NCBI GenBank assembly: GCA_013334545.1
Contig: JAAXXJ010000062.1
Span: 1 to 13,187, forward strand
DNA length: 13,187 nucleotides
Direction of reading: 5' to 3'
Source of the DNA: Nitrospirota bacterium
Lineage (GTDB): Bacteria; Nitrospirota; UBA9217
Shown here piece after piece: positions 6,196 through 12,933 of this stretch. Made by a program: the position numbers and the translations under genes. Position 1 is the stretch's first letter. Each line of letters begins with the position of its first letter. Below the pieces are notes generated by a model. That model ran no database searches. It was not told the DNA's origin and worked only from the letters and a program-made list of their open reading frames with translations.

Positions 6196-6447
6196 TCAGG
6201 CTTTTTTGATCTTGAAGATGATCTTACCGCCTTCGTTCTTCTTTTCCACCAGCTCGTGCCCGGCCTGGTCGAGCATCTGCACGATCGTTTCTGCCGACGA
6301 CGGATTGTCGAAGGTCATCTCGAGTATCTCGCCCTCGCCGATCTTCTCCAGGGACTTCTTGCAGTAGATCTGCGGATGGGGGCACACGTAGCCGCATACA
6401 TCGAGCAAATAGACCCCTTCACCTTTTTTTTCGAATTTCATGGCCAT
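6196..6447 (-). CDS. TusA-like sulfur carrier protein
   Basis: The protein has 83 residues, the usual TusA/SirA size, and is cytoplasmic. It has the Cys-Pro-His-Pro motif with the sulfur-accepting Cys22, followed by a helix (Lys-Lys-Ser-Leu-Glu-Lys-Ile) and the Gly-Glu-hydrophobic-Leu strand of the beta-alpha-beta-alpha-beta-beta fold. Two extra cysteines (18 and 29) flank the active one, which many TusA proteins lack. Members hold sulfur as a persulfide and pass it between carriers. Many are encoded beside or fused to YeeE transporters, where they receive the imported sulfur. Here the transporter ends 45 nt upstream on the same strand. An AAGGAGG site lies 9 nt before the ATG at 6447; a second ATG two codons in is also possible. 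Classical tRNA 2-thiolation is less likely in this context. Confidence 0.92.
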   Translation of the reverse strand: MAMKFEKKGEGVYLLDVCGYVCPHPQIYCKKSLEKIGEGEILEMTFDNPSSAETIVQMLDQAGHELVEKKNEGGKIIFKIKKA

Positions 6448-6492
6448 GATGCATTTCCTCCTTGGGATAATTGTAATAGTCTTCTGTTGCCG

Positions 6493-7911
6493 CTAAAATT
6501 CCGCCATTTCCGCCGCCATTTTCCTTTCCGACCACCAGTTGAAGAACTTGACGCCGGCAAAGGCGCCCGTCACCATGCCGATGCCGTACAGCCAGCCGCT
6601 CGGATCGCCGCCCGCCACGCGGATGAAGAACGCGCCGATATTGCAGCCGAGCGCGGGACGGGAGCCCAGGCCCATCAGCGTGCCGCCGAGGAGGCCCCAG
6701 ACGATCAGCTCGCCCTTGGGCAGTTTGAACTTGAACTCCTTGCTCATGAGCGACATGATCATGGCGCCGAAGATGATGCCGATGGACATCCAGAGCGCCG
6801 GGTTGCGCCAGAGCTCGGGGAGACCGTTGTTGACGCCGAAGAACACGTTGTCGTGCATGTCCCATCCCAGCTTGTCCAGGACCCAGCCGCCGAACTGCCC
6901 TTCCTGGCTCGTGATGTACCAGTAGCCCGGGTCGAAGACCGTGCCCCGGACGCTGGTGTCCGCGGCATGTCCCATCTTGGTGAGGAGCGTTCCGAAATTG
7001 GAGACGCCGAACTTGATCTGCATGCCCTTCATGACGAAGATGTGGAGCCCGGCCGTGATGCCGATGATGACCCCCATGAGCGTCGTGCGCTGGGACGCGG
7101 TCAACATGCTCCAGATGCCGGCCAGCTCATCTTTGAACGATGCCGGCTGACCCGTCGCCTTCGTCCGTTTCTTGAGGAAGCCCTTCCGGATGTAAAAATA
7201 GTAAATGACCACGATCAGCACGAGGGCGGGGATGATCGCACTGATGAGCGCGTCTCCGATGAAGTACTTTGAAGCGCCCGGGAGGGCGCCGCTGATGGCC
7301 TTGGTGTGCGAGAGCTGGATTGAGGGCTGATCCCAGACGTAGCCGGCGAGGTAGTAGTCGAACCAGGACGTGACCTTGTCGGGAGGCAGATTCTTCGCCG
7401 CGGTGGACACCTTCCATGCTTCCGGTACGAGCTTCAGGAAGGGGCCGCCCACATCGACGAAGATCGCCTGGCCGAAGGAGATGCCGAGAATGGAAAGGAT
7501 CGAGGTGCCGTTGCCCTCGCCGATCTTGTACAGGGAGCCCGAAGCGCATCCCCCGGCAAGCACCATGCCCACGCCGAAGATGACTCCCGAGATCAGCGTG
7601 TGGATCCCGAACGGGGCGGGATGGAACGTGCTCATATTGGTCGCCGCGAGCGTCGCCTGGATGAAGCTGAAGAAGATGAGCGCAACGAGGATGCCGACGG
7701 CCATGCGCGGGACACCGGCGGCAAAGAGGTCGCGCGACGCCGATGCGAAGCAGAACCTGCCGTACTGAAGCATCATGCCGTACGCAAGTCCGAACCAGAT
7801 GTATACTACCAGGTACATGTAATACACATTTGCCTTGTAGTAGAGCAGGCTGATGAGGATCATCAGACCCAACACTGCAAAGGCCTTTATCTGATTTTTT
7901 TTCTCTTCCAT
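6493..7911 (-). CDS. YeeE/YedE family sulfur (thiosulfate) transporter
   Basis: The protein has 472 residues with two homologous membrane halves. The first half has Gly-Arg-Phe-Cys54-Phe-Ala-Ser and Ala-Gly-Gly-Cys122-Ala-Ser-Gly; the second has Leu-Gly-Cys423-Asn-Ile-Gly. Conserved cysteines lining the path are the hallmark of YeeE thiosulfate channels, where they relay the substrate through weak S-H-S contacts. Roughly ten hydrophobic segments are visible. Residues about 160-210 and 310-370 form longer polar loops, larger than in short YeeE proteins. A basic loop at 242-260 should face the cytoplasm. The gene is followed by the TusA-like carrier, which supports sulfur import. The ATG at 7911 has a GGGGG-type ribosome site about 9 nt upstream. 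A sigma-70 promoter and terminator-like hairpin precede it. The exact sulfur compound is inferred. Confidence 0.9.
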   Translation of the reverse strand: MEEKKNQIKAFAVLGLMILISLLYYKANVYYMYLVVYIWFGLAYGMMLQYGRFCFASASRDLFAAGVPRMAVGILVALIFFSFIQATLAATNMSTFHPAPFGIHTLISGVIFGVGMVLAGGCASGSLYKIGEGNGTSILSILGISFGQAIFVDVGGPFLKLVPEAWKVSTAAKNLPPDKVTSWFDYYLAGYVWDQPSIQLSHTKAISGALPGASKYFIGDALISAIIPALVLIVVIYYFYIRKGFLKKRTKATGQPASFKDELAGIWSMLTASQRTTLMGVIIGITAGLHIFVMKGMQIKFGVSNFGTLLTKMGHAADTSVRGTVFDPGYWYITSQEGQFGGWVLDKLGWDMHDNVFFGVNNGLPELWRNPALWMSIGIIFGAMIMSLMSKEFKFKLPKGELIVWGLLGGTLMGLGSRPALGCNIGAFFIRVAGGDPSGWLYGIGMVTGAFAGVKFFNWWSERKMAAEMAEF

Positions 7912-8012
7912 AATACTATTCCCCCCCTTGACCTAGTTGTTGAAGGATGAACGTATCGGTGCGGTTTTATTATAGTGACAGACTCCCCCCTTTCATCTTG
8001 CGAGATGGTACG

Positions 8013-8039
8013 AAAAAGCCCATAAGGATTCTTAATGGG
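8013..8039 (-). promoter_or_regulatory. Terminator-like hairpin in the transporter leader (possible attenuator)
   Basis: On the minus strand CCCAT(T)AAG pairs with CTTATGGG (8019-8039), eight base pairs with one bulged T and an AATC loop. CTTTTT follows at 8013-8017. It lies about 40-60 nt after the predicted transcription start and 100 nt before the transporter ATG, so it would end transcription before the coding region unless relieved. No known riboswitch core was recognised. Confidence 0.42.
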
Positions 8040-8083
8040 ATAAGAAGGTAAGTTTATGAAAGAAATTGCGTCCGACATGTGTA

Positions 8084-8112
8084 TTTATAGTGTCTATCAA
8101 ACCAAAAATCAA
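8084..8112 (-). promoter_or_regulatory. Sigma-70 promoter for the transporter operon
   Basis: On the minus strand TTGATT (complement of 8107-8112), a 17-nt spacer and TATAAA (complement of 8084-8089) match the consensus in four of six and five of six positions. Transcription would begin near 8077, giving a leader of about 165 nt. A second TTGAT lies 12 nt downstream of the first, inside the spacer. This could be a pair of activator half-sites or coincidence. Confidence 0.65.
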
Positions 8113-8240
8113 GCGCTATTTTGGTCGTTATGTTGCATAATTTATTGATTGTGAAACACTTTATATTGATGAACAAAAGTGGCTGCAATTTGCAACAAAC
8201 ATGGCGAAGAACGGATAGCACGGGGAGCCTGCCGCACGAT

Positions 8241-9950
8241 CTAATCGCGCGGTCGCTCAGGAAGGGGCCGACTTTTCAGGTACACACGGACACCGACAGT
8301 ATACCGGAAAAGATCTTCGGTCATCCGGTATGATCGCGTCAATCGGTAGCCGTCAAGCCGAGCCGCCACATCAGGCGGCAGAGGACCTTGAGAGACATCC
8401 GAAAGCACGACGACGGGGATGTCCGGCGCAGGAGCATCTGAGACCGCGTAATACGCCGGGTTCCGGAATTCCCAGGTGAACCTGAGGGATGACCGCCCGA
8501 TCTCATCCCGGCGCGGGGTAACGTCGCCACGCTCCCGGTACCGGATGCGTTTGTCCGTAAAAAGGTCGAGCAGGGGGACGGACACCGCGGGATTGACCAC
8601 CGGGTCGGCCGGCCGGAGCGTGATGACCTCGACCGCATCCTCCGGCAGGCTGTCCAGATACCTGCCGGCCTGCTGGAGGTTGACAGCGCTCATGCTTCTG
8701 GCGAAGGGGAGGTAGACGAAGAACGCGATGACCAGCGATGAGGTGACCGTCCCGAACATGAGGAACCGGCGGAGTTCATCCCGCCTAACGGCTTGGAGCC
8801 CGTACGCAGCCATGAGGGTGATCATGGGGAACAGAGGCAGGAGGTAGCGGATCCTTCCGATTGGAAAGAGCACGGCAAGAAGGACGAGCCAAAGGACGAT
8901 CAGATACCGTGCGTCTCGCTTCCGGAGCGCAACCGCGACGGATGCAAGGGCCGACGCCGTGATGTGCGGGTGTGTCTGGAAGAGAAAGGTCGAAACGAGG
9001 CTCTCCCGCCACCGGGAAAGCCCGGGACGCTGAAAGTCACGAAGCAGGACGATCTGCTCACGGACCACATCGTATCTCACGAGCAGGACCGCAACGGAAA
9101 GGATACCCGCCGCGAGGAGGATCGTCAGGCCCCGTTTGAGCGGCATGCGGTCGCCGGGCCCGGCCTGCTTCATGGTGCGAACGACCAGCGCGATGACGAG
9201 GACCGAGAGCATGAACCAGGCGGAATATTTCGCGAGGACGGTCAAAACAATAGTAGCGATGGAAAGCGCGGCCCATACGGGGCCGCTGCGGTCCAGCGCT
9301 TCAATGAAGGCAAACAGGGAGAGGGTGACGAAGAACATCGTCGCAACATCGACCAGCATGAGCGGGACCTGGGTCAGCAGATAGGGGATGCCGAGAAGCA
9401 GGAGACCGGCGGCAAAACCGGTATCCCGGTCCCAGAGCTTTTTCCCGACCAGAGCGGTGAGGACCGTTGTCAGGGAGAAGAGCGCGGTCGTGAATACCTG
9501 GACGGCGGTCCTGCTCTCGCCGAAGAGCTTGAAGATCAGCCCGTACAGAAACGGCAGGAGGGGCAGGTCCGTCCAGGCCTGTATGTCCCGGCCCCATTCC
9601 CGGAGAAAATATCCGATGCCGTATACCTCAAGATGTTTTGCCTGCGTGAAATAACGCGAAGCGTCCACGATGACCTCGGGCTCACTCCACAAGGGGATCG
9701 CGGCGAGGAAGGAGAGGATCGCGAGCACGACGATTCGATATTGCTCGGGGACAGGCTTTTGTGCAAGCAAAAAGGCGATGGCAAGTGCTGCCGTCAGGAA
9801 GAGATAGATGCGGGACGCATCGGTGTGCGCGAACACCCAGGACCAGCTGAACAGGCTGTTGTCATCATACGAGCGGAGAAGAAACAGCAGGACAAAGAAG
9901 AGAAGGAGGAAGGCGGCGGTGAAGAGCGTTGTCGCAAGCTTGTTCTGCAC
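8241..9950 (-). CDS. GT-C fold (GT39/ArnT-like) membrane glycosyltransferase
   Basis: The protein has 569 residues. It has an N-terminal helix (about 8-25), then a second and third helix. A periplasmic loop with acidic residues (Glu90, Glu92, Asp96 in Val-Asp-Ala-Ser-Arg-Tyr-Phe) matches the catalytic first loop of PMT/ArnT-type enzymes. A stretch at 129-165 (Asp-Leu-Pro-Leu-Leu-Pro-Phe-Leu-Tyr) and a Leu-Val-Asp-Val-Ala-Thr helix near 199-204 are typical of the fold. About eleven or twelve hydrophobic segments are followed by a soluble C-terminal domain (about 425-569). Such enzymes transfer a sugar from a polyprenyl-phosphate donor to lipid or protein on the outer face of the inner membrane. 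Acceptor and sugar are unknown. The start must be the GTG at 9950, because a TGA precedes it at 9966-9968 with no other start codon between. No ribosome site exists. Confidence 0.85.
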   Translation of the reverse strand: MQNKLATTLFTAAFLLLFFVLLFLLRSYDDNSLFSWSWVFAHTDASRIYLFLTAALAIAFLLAQKPVPEQYRIVVLAILSFLAAIPLWSEPEVIVDASRYFTQAKHLEVYGIGYFLREWGRDIQAWTDLPLLPFLYGLIFKLFGESRTAVQVFTTALFSLTTVLTALVGKKLWDRDTGFAAGLLLLGIPYLLTQVPLMLVDVATMFFVTLSLFAFIEALDRSGPVWAALSIATIVLTVLAKYSAWFMLSVLVIALVVRTMKQAGPGDRMPLKRGLTILLAAGILSVAVLLVRYDVVREQIVLLRDFQRPGLSRWRESLVSTFLFQTHPHITASALASVAVALRKRDARYLIVLWLVLLAVLFPIGRIRYLLPLFPMITLMAAYGLQAVRRDELRRFLMFGTVTSSLVIAFFVYLPFARSMSAVNLQQAGRYLDSLPEDAVEVITLRPADPVVNPAVSVPLLDLFTDKRIRYRERGDVTPRRDEIGRSSLRFTWEFRNPAYYAVSDAPAPDIPVVVLSDVSQGPLPPDVAARLDGYRLTRSYRMTEDLFRYTVGVRVYLKSRPLPERPRD

Positions 9951-9956
9951 GGGGGG

Positions 9957-9985
9957 ATTATAGCATCACCGCACTTCGAATTCAA
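9957..9985 (-). promoter_or_regulatory. Promoter giving a leaderless glycosyltransferase mRNA
   Basis: On the minus strand TTGAAT (complement of 9980-9985), exactly 17 nt, then a perfect TATAAT (complement of 9957-9962), then six C residues and the GTG start. Transcription would begin at or within a base or two of the start codon. Confidence 0.7.
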
Positions 9986-10063
9986 ACGCGGGACCGCAGC
10001 ATGTCGGGCCGCAGAAATACCGTGCGACGCGCACCAATGATCATGGCGGCCGCACAGGGCTTC

Positions 10064-10089
10064 GTCCACGTTTTTTGTCCACGTTTTTT
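10064..10089 (+). repeat. Perfect 13-bp tandem duplication
   Basis: GTCCACGTTTTTT occurs twice back to back (10064-10076 and 10077-10089), followed by GTC. It lies in the divergent promoter region just upstream of the kinase -35 element. It could be a slippage product or a pair of same-phase binding sites (13-bp spacing). Confidence 0.85.
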
Positions 10090-10092
10090 GTC

Positions 10093-10121
10093 TTTCCAAA
10101 AGCCGATATTACCATTATAAT
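10093..10121 (+). promoter_or_regulatory. Sigma-70-like promoter for the kinase-receiver operon
   Basis: TTTCCA (10093-10098), a 17-nt spacer and a perfect TATAAT (10116-10121). Transcription would start near 10128, leaving a leader of about 67 nt before the TTG at 10195. Confidence 0.55.
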
Positions 10122-10194
10122 AACGGGCAAAATGCGCTGTCGACCATCGGAACAGTGAATTTCAATCGCAAGGCGTTGACGCTTTCAACGGCCG

Positions 10195-12465
10195 TTGCGG
10201 GACGGTCAATTGAAAATACTAATTCAGATATCACTCGCTGCAGAACGGCTGGTCCGCAATCTTATCGCGAAGTATTGCCCTTTTCCCATCAGGACCTTTC
10301 AGATCTTTATCGGCGTAATCACGTTCGTAATATCAATAACCATCCTCCTGCTCGGCTGGCAGTCCTCGGTAAAGATACGGGATGTCGTAACCGAAGACTT
10401 CAATCAGCAGCAGCTAGTCCTCGCTCAATATGCCGCCAGGCAGATCGAGAATTCGATCAACATTCTCAGGCGGGACATCCTTCTTCTCGGCAATACCCTC
10501 TCTACGCAACACCGGACGGAAGCGTCCATAGAAAGAGTCCTCGTCACCACTGCCCCGAGCAGCTTTGACCAGGGAGCCCTTGCCATACGGTATGTGAATG
10601 CCAGAAACCATTTGACCCATGTTGTTGACGGCAGGGGATACCGCAGGGAGCCCCAATCGTATGAGGACCGGGAGCGTCTGGAATGGGCCAGGCAAGCGAA
10701 GCATGGTAGTGACATACTGGTGAATGACGTCAAGCTGACCTTATATGATGGTACCGAGCAGAAGAAGCTCATCATGTATTTGTCGAGGTCTGTGTGGCGC
10801 GGCCCGGCATCCGGTTCACAGCGAGCGACCACCGTCAGTTTCGCCGGCGTTCTCGTCTTTGTGCTCGATGCAGGCGGGATCGCGGAAAGCACCACAAAGT
10901 CGATCCGCTCGGGCAAGACAGGATATGCATGGGTGCTGGACAATAAAGGGATATTTCTCTATCATCCGGAGGGCGAGTTCATCGGGGAAAACGCATTTGA
11001 GGCCAGAAAAAAGCGTCAGCCCGCCATATCCTTTGACCAGATCAATGAGATCCAGCGGGAACTTATGCTCAAAGGGAAAGAAGGCAAGAGCTCCTTTTTA
11101 TCAGGATGGCACCGCGGAGAGGAGGGAAGGATAAAAAAGCTCATCGCCTACACTCCGGTGCGTTTTGATCCGGAGCAAGGCCGGATCTGGTCTGTGGCGG
11201 TTGTGGCGCCGGTGAGCGAGGTGGAGGGAGCCATTCGCGGCATCCAGGTCAGACAGTTCCTGCTGGAGGGCATCGTCATCATTGCGATCATTGCCGGCGG
11301 TCTGCTCATCATCAGCCTCGTATTCAGGTGGTCGGAATCGTTGAGCGTGCAGGTTGAGAAAAGAACGCGGGAATTGGCGATATCGGAAAATCAGTATCGT
11401 TCCCTGATAGAGAACGCGAATGACATCATATTCACGACGGACCGGGATGGGACCTTTTTGTCCATTAACCAGGCGGGTTACATGTTTTTTCACAAGGTCG
11501 CCGTTGACCTTATCGGCCGCAGCCTGGGGGAGATCTGCTTTAATGAGCACAGCGCCTTTCTGCAGTTCAAGGCCATTGAGGATGTTGCCGATTCAAGGGA
11601 AAGCCGCCAGCTGACGTATCCTGTGACCATCGAAGGGGAGGAATACTGGATCAGCACGAATTTCACCGCGTTACAGGACGAGAAGGGATCCGTGCACGCC
11701 GTGCTGGGGATCGCGCGGGACGTCACGGAGAGCAAGAGAAGAGAGGAAAGGATGTATCATACCGAGAAGCTTGCCTCTATAGGCACGCTGGCCGCGGGAG
11801 TGGCCCACGAGATCAACAATCCGCTCGCCGTCATACTCGGGTTTGCGGACATGCTCCTGGGCAAGACGCCGCCGAACACGGAGACCTACGACATCTTGAA
11901 GACCATCGAAAAACAGGGAAACAACGCAAAAAGGGTCGTGGAGAACCTCCTGAGCTTCGCGCGCTATCGGGAGCCGAAGGATGAGTTCATCGACATCAAC
12001 AAGAATATCGAGGAGATGCTGGCGGTCGCGGGCAATACCCTGCGGCTCCACAAGATCGCTCTGAAGAAAATGCTCGCACCGCACCTTCCGGCGGTCAAGG
12101 GAGATGCCCGGGAGCTCCAGCAGGTCTTCTTCAACATCATCAACAATGCGGTGGCCGCCATGGACGGCAGCGGCATGCTCACGGTCGAGACGGCAGCTGG
12201 CGATGACGACCATCATGCGGTGCAGGTACGGATATCCGACACGGGACACGGCATCAGGAAGGAGCATCGGTCAAAGATATTCGATCCCCTGTTCACGACG
12301 AAACCCGTGGGGCAGGGCACCGGGCTCGGCTTGTCCGTTTCCTACGGCATCGTCTCGAAATACGGCGGAACGATCACCTTTGAAACAAGGACCGAAGATG
12401 AATCTCCGGTTACCGGAACAACCTTTGTGATAACGCTGCCAACGGCGGAAGACGACCGGGGGTAA
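10195..12465 (+). CDS. Cache-PAS sensor histidine kinase
   Basis: The protein has up to 756 residues. A transmembrane helix (about 35-55) is followed by a large extracytoplasmic Cache-type sensor (about 60-350, with Gly-Lys-Thr-Gly-Tyr-Ala-Trp-Val-Leu-Asp-Asn at 240-250) and a second helix (about 357-377). Then come a short coiled linker, a PAS domain (about 398-512), a HisKA dimerisation domain and a HATPase domain. The phosphorylated histidine is His538 in Ala-His-Glu-Ile-Asn-Asn-Pro. The N box is near 647-655, Asp682-Thr-Gly-His-Gly is the G1 box and Gly706-x-Gly-Thr-Gly-Leu-Gly-Leu is G2. The H-box form is that of NtrB-like kinases. It presumably senses a small periplasmic ligand and phosphorylates the receiver encoded 19 nt downstream. 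The start is uncertain: TTG at 10195 or 10210 are the only early choices after an upstream TGA (10177-10179), both with weak ribosome sites. Confidence 0.93.
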   Translation: MRDGQLKILIQISLAAERLVRNLIAKYCPFPIRTFQIFIGVITFVISITILLLGWQSSVKIRDVVTEDFNQQQLVLAQYAARQIENSINILRRDILLLGNTLSTQHRTEASIERVLVTTAPSSFDQGALAIRYVNARNHLTHVVDGRGYRREPQSYEDRERLEWARQAKHGSDILVNDVKLTLYDGTEQKKLIMYLSRSVWRGPASGSQRATTVSFAGVLVFVLDAGGIAESTTKSIRSGKTGYAWVLDNKGIFLYHPEGEFIGENAFEARKKRQPAISFDQINEIQRELMLKGKEGKSSFLSGWHRGEEGRIKKLIAYTPVRFDPEQGRIWSVAVVAPVSEVEGAIRGIQVRQFLLEGIVIIAIIAGGLLIISLVFRWSESLSVQVEKRTRELAISENQYRSLIENANDIIFTTDRDGTFLSINQAGYMFFHKVAVDLIGRSLGEICFNEHSAFLQFKAIEDVADSRESRQLTYPVTIEGEEYWISTNFTALQDEKGSVHAVLGIARDVTESKRREERMYHTEKLASIGTLAAGVAHEINNPLAVILGFADMLLGKTPPNTETYDILKTIEKQGNNAKRVVENLLSFARYREPKDEFIDINKNIEEMLAVAGNTLRLHKIALKKMLAPHLPAVKGDARELQQVFFNIINNAVAAMDGSGMLTVETAAGDDDHHAVQVRISDTGHGIRKEHRSKIFDPLFTTKPVGQGTGLGLSVSYGIVSKYGGTITFETRTEDESPVTGTTFVITLPTAEDDRG

Positions 12466-12473
12466 CATGCGCG

Positions 12474-12479
12474 AGGAGG
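12474..12479 (+). promoter_or_regulatory. Ribosome binding site fixing the receiver start
   Basis: AGGAGG lies 5 nt before the ATG at 12485. It makes 12485 the real start rather than the ATG at 12467, which directly follows the kinase stop and has no ribosome site of its own. Confidence 0.8.
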
Positions 12480-12484
12480 AGACC

Positions 12485-12910
12485 ATGCCCGAGAAATTGC
12501 TGATACTTGATGATGAGCCTGATATGCTGAAGCTCCTGAGCATGATCATCCGGGAAAAGACCCCCTACGAACCGGTCACCACGAACAACCCCCATGAAGC
12601 GGTGGAGCTCGCACAAAAAGGCGGGTTCGTTCTGGTCATCACGGACCTGAAAATGCCGGGTCTTGACGGCATCGAGGTCCTGACCGCCATCAGGCGCACG
12701 AACGAGGACATCCCGGTCATCTTCATCACCGCTTACGGGTCCGTGGAATCGGCGATCGAGACCATGCAAAAGGGCGGTTTCGATTTCATCACCAAACCCT
12801 TCAAGAAGGAGCAGATCCTTTTCACGATAGAGAAAGCGATGAAATTCATCGAACTGCAGAAAGAGAACAAACAGTTGAAGGAACGATTGAAGAACGCAGA
12901 GGGCAAGTAG
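12485..12910 (+). CDS. Stand-alone response-regulator receiver domain protein
   Basis: The protein has 141 residues and is cytoplasmic. All receiver residues are present: acidic pocket Asp9-Asp10, phosphoacceptor Asp54 (Thr-Asp-Leu-Lys-Met-Pro), Thr82 and Lys104 (Thr-Lys-Pro-Phe). After the receiver come about 20 residues of charged helix (Gln-Lys-Glu-Asn-Lys-Gln-Leu-Lys-Glu-Arg-Leu), then a stop. That tail is the linker normally leading to a sigma-54-activating AAA+ domain in NtrC-type regulators, but here no output domain follows in any frame. It is cotranscribed with the kinase (19-nt gap) and should be its phosphorylation target. It may act by protein contact, as in CheY-like or phosphorelay proteins, or dimerise through the tail with another regulator. 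Confidence 0.93.
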   Translation: MPEKLLILDDEPDMLKLLSMIIREKTPYEPVTTNNPHEAVELAQKGGFVLVITDLKMPGLDGIEVLTAIRRTNEDIPVIFITAYGSVESAIETMQKGGFDFITKPFKKEQILFTIEKAMKFIELQKENKQLKERLKNAEGK

Positions 12911-12931
12911 TCCGCGCGACCGGCCGCGGAC
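12910..12931. terminator. GC-rich hairpin between convergent genes
   Basis: A seven-base-pair perfect stem (12910-12916 with 12925-12931, GTCCGCG/CGCGGAC) with an eight-base loop fills the 23-bp gap between the receiver stop and the convergent gene stop. There is no T-run on either side, so it would be a weak or factor-assisted bidirectional terminator. Confidence 0.45.
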
Positions 12932-12933
12932 GG

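Larger units (their letters stand above)
7912..8240. other. AT-rich intergenic region carrying the yeeE-type leader
   Basis: This stretch between the glycosyltransferase stop and the transporter start is clearly more AT-rich than its surroundings. It holds the promoter at 8084-8112, a terminator-like hairpin at 8013-8039 and a small perfect hairpin at 7994-8007 (CATCT/AGATG, four-base loop). No convincing gene is present. The part from 8113 to 8240 shows nothing identifiable and no clear terminator for the glycosyltransferase. Confidence 0.7.

Noticed and set aside
6256..7272. Plus-strand open frame opposite the transporter and TusA-like genes
   Set aside because: Very rich in Asp, His, Ala and Arg, as expected for an antisense shadow; the opposite strand has firm family motifs.
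7969..7974. Perfect TATAAT on the minus strand near the transporter start
   Set aside because: No -35 element at 16-18 nt and no extended -10; taken as AT-rich chance beside the better promoter at 8084-8112.
7887..8078. Minus-strand 63-codon frame in the transporter leader
   Set aside because: It overlaps the hairpin and the transporter start in another frame and shows no coding character. A leader-peptide role cannot be excluded, but nothing supports it.
8793..10040. Plus-strand 415-codon frame opposite the glycosyltransferase
   Set aside because: Extremely charged and low-complexity antisense frame of a hydrophobic protein; no ribosome site.
10155..10568. GTG-initiated plus-strand frame overlapping the kinase start
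   Set aside because: Out of frame with the kinase and lacking fold-like sequence; the kinase frame carries the transmembrane and sensor domains.
12467..12484. Upstream ATG at 12467 as the receiver start
   Set aside because: It immediately follows the kinase stop without a ribosome site, while AGGAGG is correctly placed for the ATG at 12485.
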